Positions 6,056 to 14,500 of a DNA stretch of 17,946 nt are shown in pieces. The notes under the pieces are model-generated. The model was not told the origin of the DNA, made no database searches, and saw only the letters and a program-made list of their open reading frames with translations. The DNA comes from Methanobacteriota archaeon (GTDB lineage: Archaea > Thermoplasmatota > Poseidoniia > Poseidoniales > Poseidoniaceae): assembly GCA_002726845.1 (NCBI GenBank), contig PBSP01000070.1, positions 1-17,946 of the forward strand, written 5' to 3'. Numbering within the stretch: the stretch's first letter is position 1; the number at the start of each line of letters is the position of its first letter. A program made the translations under genes and the position numbers.

Positions 6056-8782
6056 TCAACTCCTCATTTCGTTCAATTGTTTACGACCCGTCTGCAACGC
6101 AAGCAGGGTGGCTTCCCACATGGCGATGAATGTGTTCTTTACCAGAGTTAAAGTTCCCGTTCCTTCAGCGAGGCGTGCACCGTTAAGGATGACAAGAATC
6201 ACAGACAATTCATGCACAAGAACGCCAACCCAGAGTGCATCGTAGAAGCCGCTGACAACAGCGTACACCAGTGTAACGGTAACCAGAATGGAAAACGAGA
6301 GGTTCTGCCTAAAGTTTCGCTCAGACTTTCTTGCAAGTTTGATCAAATCAGCGAGCATTCTGGGGTCATCGCCAGGTATCATGACATCGGCTGCCTCGAC
6401 GTTTACCGATTCACCAGAACCAACGGCTACACCAACATCAGAAACGGCCAGTGCAGCAGCATCGTTGAATCCATCACCGACCATCATGGTAACTGCAATA
6501 TCGGAACGACTGCGCACGAGAGCAACCTTGTCTTCGGGCGATTGATTTCCAAATGCATCGGTCTTTGAAAGACCAACTGAGGAAGCAAAACGATCCACAG
6601 CACCCTGCTGGTCACCTGACAGAATTTGCACGTGTATGCCCATCCTGTGCAATTCAGGAATCAATTCGTCAGCACCTTGCCGCTTATCGTCATGAATGAA
6701 GGTAAAGAGCGCAACACATTTTCCAGATTTTGTAAGTACGGACGCACCATGTCCTTGCGATTCGGCTTGTTTTACTTCCCTGACAAAGTCATCAGGCATG
6801 CTGATGTTGTATTTTGACAACGCATCAGGACGTAGCATGAGGACCTCTTCTTTGTTACGGATTGCTTGAATGCCTGCATCAACGTCTTTGATTCGTTTGA
6901 CTGCAGAAGGCTCAATGCTGCGCTCCTCTGCATACTCTCGAAGCGCTTCAGCATAAGGATGGGATGAGCGTGCCTCAATTCCTGCTGCGAGAGCGATCGA
7001 TGCATCTTTGCGCCGACCTTTCGCCATTACAACTTTCCCGATTGATGGTTTTCCAGAAGTGAGCGTTCCCGTCTTGTCAAGGAAGACATGGTTGACCTTT
7101 GCCAGCCGTTCAAGGACGCTTCCACCGCGCGTAATGGCGCCCATGTGTGCGGATTTCGCCAGAGCTGCTGCATTCGGTACGGGAGCAGCAAGCAACAACG
7201 CACACGGGCAAGAAACAACCCAGAGCAAAAGGACAATCTTCCAATTTTCAGGGTAGACGAACCAATACACGAAAAAGGCCCCAAACACCACGATTGGAAC
7301 CCAAATAGCGGTGAAGCGCTCGATAGGTGCTTGCAATCGAGGTGGTTCATCTCTGAAGGTGTGGACCGCTTCAATCAACTCAAACAATTGCGTCTGTTCT
7401 CCAACAGCTTCGACTTCAAGAACAACCGGACCGCGCGCAAGCACAAGACCTGCATGGAGGAAGTCACCGTCAGCCACGTCCACTGGAACGGATTCGCCCG
7501 TCAGTGGTGCCTTGTTCAATGCACCTCGACCTTCTACAATTCGACCGTCCGCAGGAATCAGTTCACCGCTCCGTATTTCGATGTGATCGCCAACAGCGAG
7601 GAGATCGATTGGAATTTGTTCTGGACCGTTGTGATCGTGATTGTGGAGTGGCGCCATCGTACTTGCACCGAGACCGATTTCGCCTAGGGATTGAATGGAC
7701 GATGGAGAAAAGGATTGCTTCTGTTTTACGCGACGTGCAACTCGTGGCAATCGATCAAGGCCGCCCTGCATCGCTTCTCGTGCTTTCATCAATGCGTCAC
7801 CCTCAAGATGCACCGTGACTGCCACAAGAATGGAAACGATGAGAGCTTCTTCCCACATCAGCAAGCCACATGCTCCTATCACTGCAAGACTGGTCAGCAC
7901 CTGAAATCCAAGTTGTCTGTTGATGATGCTCGCAATCGCCTCCCTAAACATCTGATAACTGGAAACAAGGATGCCTGGTAGAGCGACAAGCGCTGGAATC
8001 CAACCCTCGATACCGATCAATTCGAGCACAATAACCGCAAGAAGTAAGGGCAATGCAAACGCAGCACCAAGAAGTCTCAATTGGTCTGGACGGAGGCGAT
8101 TTGATGTGGTTGTGACGTAGTTCGGCTGGGAGCCGCAGACCTCTTCAATGGCTTGATCGCGTTTCGCAAGCAGCTCTTGGTCGCCACTTGTGACCATCTG
8201 TAGAAGGATGCGTCCGTCCTTTTCGATGTCAGCATCGAGGATACCGGGTTGCAGTCGGAACAGTTTCTTGAGTTCACGAAGCGTTGTGTTGTTGCGTTTC
8301 GCTACATTTGCAGCTTTGATTCCTTTGAGATGGTGATGTTCTGTGTCAGGCGCGTGCCCCAAGGAGCGCAGAACGTTTGAAACTTCAGAAAGGGAACCCT
8401 TTTCCAGATCGATTGAGAGTTTCACATCCCCATTGGTTGCCGAAACAACCGGAGTTGAAACCTGAGGCATAAAATTCAACGCTCTCACAGCCTTACTTGC
8501 ACAGTCGGGACAATCCATGCCGATTAAGGGCCACTCAACGATGTAATCACCGGTCGCTTGCATGACGATTTCCCCATCAAGGACCTCTACGTCCTCGGTC
8601 GATGAATCGGCTTCAACAGGAGGTGTTGGCTTGACCGCTTTGGTGGAGGTTTGAGTGACCTCATCTTCAAGCGAGAAGAAAACCTCGTCGTCACTCTCCC
8701 CCATGTCTTTCAGGTCGTGTTCCTGTTTGATTAAGCCTATCATAACACGCCCACAAGCAACGTGAGAATCTTCTTGAAACAT
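6056..8782 (-). CDS. P1B-type heavy-metal-transporting ATPase with N-terminal HMA domain
   Basis: About 908 residues; positions below count from the GTG at 8788. The protein has an HMA metal-binding domain with GMDCPDC (C93, C96), then a second HMA-like fold near 165-220 without its CxxC. The core has transmembrane helices, the actuator motif TGES (430-433), the transmembrane metal motif SCPCAL (527-529 CPC), the phosphorylated DKTGTLT (D571), the SSHPYA HP motif (610-611) and GDGFNDAAAL (771-780). These define a complete P1B pump driving metal across the cytoplasmic membrane with ATP. The CPC motif fits Cu+ or Zn2+/Cd2+ pumps. The last helix carries HELSVILVILNGARL, more like Zn/Cd/Co classes than CopA, so Cu is less likely. 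A His-rich insert HNHDH (382-386) precedes the actuator core. The start is uncertain: GTG 8788, ATG 8782, ATG 8743 and ATG 8704 (MGESDDE) are all possible; the longest ATG is given so nothing is cut off. ATG 8704 would leave 95 bases for divergent promoters. Confidence 0.93.
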   Translation of the reverse strand: MFQEDSHVACGRVMIGLIKQEHDLKDMGESDDEVFFSLEDEVTQTSTKAVKPTPPVEADSSTEDVEVLDGEIVMQATGDYIVEWPLIGMDCPDCASKAVRALNFMPQVSTPVVSATNGDVKLSIDLEKGSLSEVSNVLRSLGHAPDTEHHHLKGIKAANVAKRNNTTLRELKKLFRLQPGILDADIEKDGRILLQMVTSGDQELLAKRDQAIEEVCGSQPNYVTTTSNRLRPDQLRLLGAAFALPLLLAVIVLELIGIEGWIPALVALPGILVSSYQMFREAIASIINRQLGFQVLTSLAVIGACGLLMWEEALIVSILVAVTVHLEGDALMKAREAMQGGLDRLPRVARRVKQKQSFSPSSIQSLGEIGLGASTMAPLHNHDHNGPEQIPIDLLAVGDHIEIRSGELIPADGRIVEGRGALNKAPLTGESVPVDVADGDFLHAGLVLARGPVVLEVEAVGEQTQLFELIEAVHTFRDEPPRLQAPIERFTAIWVPIVVFGAFFVYWFVYPENWKIVLLLWVVSCPCALLLAAPVPNAAALAKSAHMGAITRGGSVLERLAKVNHVFLDKTGTLTSGKPSIGKVVMAKGRRKDASIALAAGIEARSSHPYAEALREYAEERSIEPSAVKRIKDVDAGIQAIRNKEEVLMLRPDALSKYNISMPDDFVREVKQAESQGHGASVLTKSGKCVALFTFIHDDKRQGADELIPELHRMGIHVQILSGDQQGAVDRFASSVGLSKTDAFGNQSPEDKVALVRSRSDIAVTMMVGDGFNDAAALAVSDVGVAVGSGESVNVEAADVMIPGDDPRMLADLIKLARKSERNFRQNLSFSILVTVTLVYAVVSGFYDALWVGVLVHELSVILVILNGARLAEGTGTLTLVKNTFIAMWEATLLALQTGRKQLNEMRS

Positions 8783-8799
8783 GAGCACTTGGTCAACCT
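8705..8799. promoter_or_regulatory. Divergent promoter region between metal ATPase and phosphoglycolate phosphatase
   Basis: The two genes diverge here. If the ATPase starts at ATG 8704, this is a 95-base promoter region; if it starts at 8782 only 17 bases remain. AT-rich boxes that could act as TATA elements are GCTTAATCA on the minus strand near 8728-8736, about 28 bases before 8704, and CTATCATAA on the plus strand near 8738-8746. Neither is a strong consensus, and no inverted-repeat operator is evident. Confidence 0.35.
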
Positions 8800-9534
8800 A
8801 TGCAGTGGCTTCCTTCGGGATGGTGTCCTCGTGTTGTTGCATTCGATATCGACGGCACCTTGACCGATGAACAAAAACTTCTCGACATGGATGCTGTAAA
8901 CGCACTACGGCGACTCGAAAAAGCCGGCATACCTGTTATCCTCGCAACTGGAAACGTAAGAGCAATCACCTATGGGCTGTGGCGATTTATTGGATTGAGT
9001 GGTCCAATGTGTTGCGAAAACGGTGGTGTTTTGTGGCATCCTGACTGGGATGAGCCCCATGTCCGTGCATCTGGAAAGGATGCGAAAATGGCAGCAGAAT
9101 GGCTTGAATCGCAGCACCCTGAAATCGATTCGAAAGGCATTCAAACCAATGCATGGAGAGAAAGTGAATGGTGCCTGTTCGCTGATGAAGATCTTGAATT
9201 GGTAACTGCTTCCATCAACAACAGTGATTGGTCCAAACTTGATGTGGTTCGAACTGGATTCGCAATCCATCTTATGGAACCGCACCTTTCCAAAGGCAGT
9301 GGTCTTGAACTCATTTTGCAACGAATGGGTCTTGAGCCCTCCGACCTTTTGTCCGTTGGTGATGCGCCCAACGATCTGACCATGTTTGCGATGTCCGGCT
9401 GGTCGGTTGCTGTTGGGACACCGTTTACAGACGTTCAAGCAGCTGCTGATGTTGTATCACCACATCCAAACAGTGCAACGATTGCGCCACTTGTGGAAGC
9501 AATATTGACCGCCCATGCTGCTCAAGAACTATGA
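8800..9534 (+). CDS. Archaeal-type phosphoglycolate phosphatase (HAD superfamily, type IIB)
   Basis: 244 residues, the usual length of archaeal phosphoglycolate phosphatases of the Thermoplasma TA0175 type. All HAD motifs are visible: motif I AFDIDGTLTD with nucleophile D16 and acid D18, motif II VILATGN (T50), the lysine in SKGSGLE (K165), and motif III/IV SVGDAPNDLTMF with the Mg2+-binding D188 and D192. The cap lies between motif II and the KGSGLE lysine, as expected for subclass IIB. The enzyme hydrolyses 2-phosphoglycolate to glycolate; in an archaeon this clears the product of oxidative damage or DNA repair. Related HAD IIB enzymes act on sugar or mannosyl phosphates, so substrate is inferred from overall similarity. 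The ATG at 8800 is 10 codons before motif I and no better start exists. It is 22 bases upstream of the PIN-domain gene, on the same strand, and diverges from the ATPase. Confidence 0.88.
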   Translation: MQWLPSGWCPRVVAFDIDGTLTDEQKLLDMDAVNALRRLEKAGIPVILATGNVRAITYGLWRFIGLSGPMCCENGGVLWHPDWDEPHVRASGKDAKMAAEWLESQHPEIDSKGIQTNAWRESEWCLFADEDLELVTASINNSDWSKLDVVRTGFAIHLMEPHLSKGSGLELILQRMGLEPSDLLSVGDAPNDLTMFAMSGWSVAVGTPFTDVQAAADVVSPHPNSATIAPLVEAILTAHAAQEL

Positions 9535-9556
9535 CTTGCTTTGAATTGGTTCGGTC

Positions 9557-11434
9557 ATGGTCACCTACGTGGTCGATTCCAACTGCTTTATCCACATGGG
9601 TGGAATGGCTTCAACAACCATTCTCAGAGATCTCAAATCTGCTTTAGGAACGATGCACGTTACAAAAGGCGTTCATGGTGAGATTCAGAACGTTCGCTAT
9701 CAACGTTGGAAGCAGAAACCAAACCTGTTGAACCACATTCGTCCCTTACTCACGACGCATGAAGTATCCGACGAGCAGATACGGGGATTGGGTAGCAAAA
9801 TCGGCGAGCGAGCATCCCCTCAAGATGTGGATTTATCCTTGATGGTTCTGGCACACGACTTGTTACGTGATGGGCATCATGTTGTTCTGGTCACAGACGA
9901 TTTCAAGATGGCAAAAGCCACTGAAACGCATCAATTGGCGAGTGAAGTCTGCCCTCCATCAACGTTTTTTGAACGTCTTTCAACCAAAGCCAAAGGAAAA
10001 CACGCAGGCGAGTTGCGACGTCTTGGACGAAGAATTCGGGCAGCTGAAATGCAATACGCCATCAGCCGCAGAAACGAATACGATGTTCAGGCAAAAATTA
10101 CCTGGATGGTTGATTCCCTTCTGGCAAGCACTTCAGCCAAACCTGCAAAGACCAAGGTTCAGACCAACGATGCATCGAAAATTGATTTGTTGCACGAGTT
10201 GCACCGCTTGATGAACGGCGAAGAAATCAAGACCAGCATTCGGAAAAAGCTCACACCGTTGCGTGAAAGTTGTCAAACCATGATGCAACTGGAACAGCAT
10301 GTTGGTCAGTTGAAACAAAAATTATCCAAGGAATCTCTCGACCAGATTATACTTGAAACCCAGACCATTATTGCCAATTGTCTGGAAAATGCGGGCATCG
10401 ATCTGGCGCCTCTTGAACGGGAATTGGTCGATGTTGCACACCGTTTCCACGCCCGAATCCTGGTGCGTGCAGAGATGGCACTTGCCATTATGAAACGAAT
10501 GAAGGGCGATGCTGCAGGTTCTCATCTTCATCTGTCAACCGCTTTGTTTCAAGCAACCCATGTTGATGAGGATCTCATCGAGGCACGTATCCTTGCTCGA
10601 CTTGCAGTTCTCGCACTTTCAACAAACAAACATGAGAAAGCGATTCGGTTGTCGACCTCCTCACTTGGATTGGGCACCTTGAGTTTACCAATGAAACTCA
10701 AGCAACACATCGTTCAAGCGATGGCTCAATTCTTGACAGAACAATCCTCCGACCAAGCGATACAGCAAGCTCAAAACATGGTTCATGATGACCTTTCGAT
10801 GGCATCTCAAGCCCTTACAGAACTGGGAGAATCGTTTCTTGCATTGAATCGTCCCGATTTCGCCATTGAATTGTTTGACGAAGCACTTGAGTGTGTTTCA
10901 TCCGAGCAAAAAATGAGTGAAGAGTTGGGTGAACTGATTCTCCTCGCTCATCGAGCGATTGAAAACGATGATGAAATCGAAATCGAGGGATTGCGTCAGG
11001 TATTGGACCAAATTCACCAGCAAACAATGGAACAGGAAAAACAGGTCGAAGAAGTGGTTGAGCAAATCAGTAAACGACAAGAGGATTCAACCGATTTGGT
11101 GTTCTCTACCGAATGGCAAGATTCGAGCGTCGTGCTCAATGATGAGCGCCCGTTGTACATCTCCAACGTGGTTGGCGATTCTACTGAAGAACAACTTGTC
11201 CTTGCACAGCATCCGTCACTGGGTAGCGTTGGTATTTGGTTGCCTGCAAAGGCAGATGCGCCTCAACCCGGAGCGAAGATTACCTTAACAAACGGGCGAG
11301 TCAAACTTGCTGAACCGCCACAAGATGTTGCAGATTCGTACGCCATTCGGGCGCTCATTGCTATCGAATTCCCAGAAAGTCTGGTGTTTCAATCGCTAAC
11401 CAATGATGCGCAAGAGGAACTTCAAGATCTGTAG
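9557..11434 (+). CDS. PIN-domain ribonuclease-like protein with long helical C-terminal region
   Basis: 625 residues. Residues 1-~140 form a PIN domain with the acidic residues expected of the metal-dependent nuclease site: D7 (VVDSNCFI), E42 (VHGEIQ), D92 (QDVDLSLMVLAHDL) and D114/D115 (VLVTDDFKMAK). Residues ~150-510 are mainly helical with TPR-like alternation (for example EARILARLAVLALSTNKHEKAIRLS and ALNRPDFAIELFDEAL), then a charged helix near 485-510. The last ~110 residues look beta-rich (ISNVVGD, GSVGIWLPAK, GAKITLTNGRVKL), perhaps OB-like. A toxin-antitoxin VapC would be ~130 residues and paired with an antitoxin, which is absent, so this is more likely an RNA-processing factor. The ATG at 9557 begins immediately at the PIN strand, and no SD is visible. 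It follows the phosphatase by 22 bases and probably shares its transcript. The RNA target is unknown. Confidence 0.85.
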   Translation: MVTYVVDSNCFIHMGGMASTTILRDLKSALGTMHVTKGVHGEIQNVRYQRWKQKPNLLNHIRPLLTTHEVSDEQIRGLGSKIGERASPQDVDLSLMVLAHDLLRDGHHVVLVTDDFKMAKATETHQLASEVCPPSTFFERLSTKAKGKHAGELRRLGRRIRAAEMQYAISRRNEYDVQAKITWMVDSLLASTSAKPAKTKVQTNDASKIDLLHELHRLMNGEEIKTSIRKKLTPLRESCQTMMQLEQHVGQLKQKLSKESLDQIILETQTIIANCLENAGIDLAPLERELVDVAHRFHARILVRAEMALAIMKRMKGDAAGSHLHLSTALFQATHVDEDLIEARILARLAVLALSTNKHEKAIRLSTSSLGLGTLSLPMKLKQHIVQAMAQFLTEQSSDQAIQQAQNMVHDDLSMASQALTELGESFLALNRPDFAIELFDEALECVSSEQKMSEELGELILLAHRAIENDDEIEIEGLRQVLDQIHQQTMEQEKQVEEVVEQISKRQEDSTDLVFSTEWQDSSVVLNDERPLYISNVVGDSTEEQLVLAQHPSLGSVGIWLPAKADAPQPGAKITLTNGRVKLAEPPQDVADSYAIRALIAIEFPESLVFQSLTNDAQEELQDL

Positions 11435-11439
11435 AAAAG

Positions 11440-11524
11440 TGGTGCCGGGGGCAGGATTCGAACCTGCGAAGCATTACGCAGAGGATCTTGAGTCCACCCC
11501 CTTTGACCGCTCGGGAACCCCGGC
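11440..11524 (-). tRNA. tRNA-Leu (anticodon CAA)
   Basis: An 85-base class II tRNA on the minus strand. The acceptor stem GCCGGGG pairs fully with CCCCGGC, followed by discriminator A and an encoded CCA. The D stem is CCC/GGG with A14, G18G19 and A21 in place. The anticodon loop CTCAAGA has anticodon CAA (reads UUG). The 13-base variable arm TGCGTAATGCTTC can form a short GCG/TGC stem. The T arm is GCAGG-TTCGAAT-CCTGC. The anticodon stem has one apparent U-U mismatch (28-42). There is no intron. It lies 31 bases after the stop of the giant surface-protein gene on the same strand and 5 bases from the convergent PIN-gene stop. No convincing TATA box is seen just upstream, so it may be processed from the surface-protein transcript. 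A short T run (CTTTT) follows it. Confidence 0.95.
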
Positions 11525-11555
11525 ACGTGTCCTTCCTCGATGGTCTTCTTCTTGA

Positions 11556-14500
11556 CTATTCCTCTTGCTCAGCATCTTCCAAACCTTCTGGTCGTGGAGG
11601 AGGTAAGTCCTCTGATTCTATGAAATCGTATTCCTCATACAACGACTTCACCCTCTGTCTACGCATCAAAACCGATGCAAGGACCGCTCCAGCAGCCAAG
11701 AGCACGATCAACACATTCAGACCCAACTCAGACTTGGACGACTTCGCCTCCAAATCCCCTTGCGTAACGTCAGCAAGTGGAACCGGAATAAGGAACGGGT
11801 CGTCATCGAGTTGAATCATCATACCAAGGCGTCCTTCTTTCCATGCTTCGACCGACCATGTCGTTACTGCTGCCTGATTGGACTCGAGGGTAAAATTCGC
11901 CTCTCCCAACACCAAACCATCAGCATCGAGCAAAGACACCGTGGTAGACCCGCTAAGATATCCAATGTTCTGAAGCGTCAGTTCAACCGTTATGGTTTCT
12001 CCAAGAACAGGCCGGTAAGGTGTTGCTTCAATCGAAATTGGTGTTGGCTCGTACGCCATCCAAACGATGTACACATCCAATGGCATCAATTCTGTGGCTT
12101 GTCCAGACAGTAGATTTCCTGCACGATCGGTATGAGAGAACCACACGCTCAATCGATCGCTCTTTTCGAAATCAACTCCTTGCGACTCGATATCAAGGAC
12201 AGCTTGGAACGATGAGGCACTTCCAGAACTTCCCGAATAATTCATCGGTATTGAAGCGGAAGAAACGCTGACGACAACACCGCCTCGAACAAAACACCAA
12301 TGCAAGCGGGCACCTTCGGCTGAGACCCCAAAGTCATCGTAAACAGTGACCTGAACCGGTATGCTGTTGATTTCCAAGGAATCTAAGTTCTGGAGAATTC
12401 CCGGTTCAAGAGAAACCGTCGGTGACTGTGAATCAAGAACAAGATCGATTCGCAACGATTCTTGAACGTTGAAAACCGAACCTGTCATCTCAACCGTCAA
12501 TTCGCCTTGACCTTGTGGAAGCGTCGTTTGATTAACGACGAATCGGTGACGGCTCAGTCCCTGACTGTCAATGAACTCTTGTGCAACAAGATGTCGAATT
12601 CCGAACGAGGACATGTTGTAATGCATCCGGCTGTCGAACGGGAGGTTCGATGCATTCTGGTTCGTTCCTTGGTGAACAACGATGACATCGATATCAGCAA
12701 AATCGTTGACGTGGAGCGACAACAAGCCGTTTTCAAGGGTTCCGAACGGAGCGACTCGATCGTAAATCGAATCGACTCTCAGTTCCAGCCGCGTGTGTGT
12801 GGACCAATTTGCTGCAGTCAAGTAATTGCCACCGATTCCAACATCTTGACCCTCATCGTACACTTCAATCGAGGGTGTAAAGGCACCATCGCTCCAAAGG
12901 TGCATCGCATCCCAACGCAATTCAAAGGCAACATCAACACTCCATCGCATCGTGAGATCGTCTTTGATTGTGGTGATGCTCGGTGGAACAGCAAAACAGG
13001 TAACGTCTGCAGTGGTTTGGTTGAAGCGTGGTGCGTACTGTATCCAACAATCTTCGTGCAATGAATTCATCAAACCAATGTTGATGCTGTCAAGACTTTG
13101 AATTCCGTTGCCATCGATCAAATCAAATTGGAACCGGTGTTGTTGACCAGGGAACAGGTATCCATTGATGGAATCCAATGCGATGGTGTTCGCATCCAGA
13201 AGTGTTGCTTGACGCGGTTCGACAAATATCGTTGCCGCATCGTTGGCTTCACCGTATGTCCCCCCTGACTGCAGCGGATTGCCTGCCAAATCAAAACCAG
13301 AGACAACAACGCTGAGTTTTCCTTGGGTCGAACCTGGAGACAGAATTGCATCCACATCGAGCAACGGAAGGTCGACCTCTGCTTCAAGCGCACCGCGATT
13401 AACGTTAGCGGTCATCGACTGGTATTCGCTTTGCTCCATAATTCCGTTTCCGTTGAGGTCGTCACGATGTTCGGACCAGGTGTAGATCGTGAGCGGCGTT
13501 TCCAGTCCTTCCGCATCCTCGACGTACAATCGCAACGGTACATCTCGATCTGGGAGCCAAACATGGTTGTCTGCAGGTTGCAAGCCACTTGGGTCGAGAA
13601 TTTCAAGTCCGACTACATCCGGTGGTTTCTTGTCGTACATCATTTCAAAGAACGTCGATTGTGCTGTTTGATCGAGCGATGTTGTCAAGGTAAGACCAGA
13701 TGGTCCACATCGCGAAAGAAGAATTCGTGCTTCCAATCGCGTATCACTCGGCAACTCCTCTGCATCAGGAATGGTCAACGGAATGACAAATCGACCTTGG
13801 CCATCAACGGTCGACGCATTGGAAATGGACCATACAATCGCATCTCCGCTCCATGCATCTGGACCATTGGGGTTCAAGGGCGGTATTGCATGAAGTTCAA
13901 CGGTCACCTCAGCATCGTCTTGACCAACCCAAGCATCAGCCACGCCTTGGTACCGAACCTGTCCTTGAACGGTGAGCGTCGTTCCTGGGTTGACATGCAA
14001 CGGCCACAATGGATTGGTCCAGTCGTGCAGCGGTCGTCCGCGTTGGTCGTACGCAACGACATTGAAGGCTTCCAAATCATTCTCAACATCGTTGTAGGGC
14101 GTGTTGTCCGAGTAGACCAGTGGTCCTGTTTCCAGACCGTTTTCATCAATGGATGAGATGAACCAGTGCAAGTCATCAATATCGTCGTTTAGCCATGAAC
14201 TCTTGAACACCCATGTGACTGTACATTCACTATGGGCACATGTTGCGTTGGACGTTGGTTGAAGTGTTGCATAACCTGCTCCTGCCGTTTGAATGAACCG
14301 AGGTGTGGAATCCAAGCGATCGACCTCAACGCTGATGCGTATTGATGCTGTATTCTCACTTGAACCAATGGCGAGCGTGATACGTTCCAGAGCCGGTGCT
14401 TCCATCGTTGGATTCGTCGGTATCACGCGTTGGTGGTTGGTTGTAATGCTGCGATACGTGTTCGGTAACCAGCGAGAACGCGGTGCATCGATGACCGTAT

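Noticed and set aside
9557..11434. PIN-domain gene as a VapC toxin of a toxin-antitoxin pair
   Set aside because: The protein is 625 residues and the upstream neighbour is a HAD phosphatase. No small antitoxin ORF lies in the 22-base gap or downstream.
13323..14156. 277-codon plus-strand ORF opposite the giant surface protein
   Set aside because: It lies wholly antisense within a 6.3-kb gene that has a signal peptide, domains and an anchor. The product has no recognisable motif and an odd composition.
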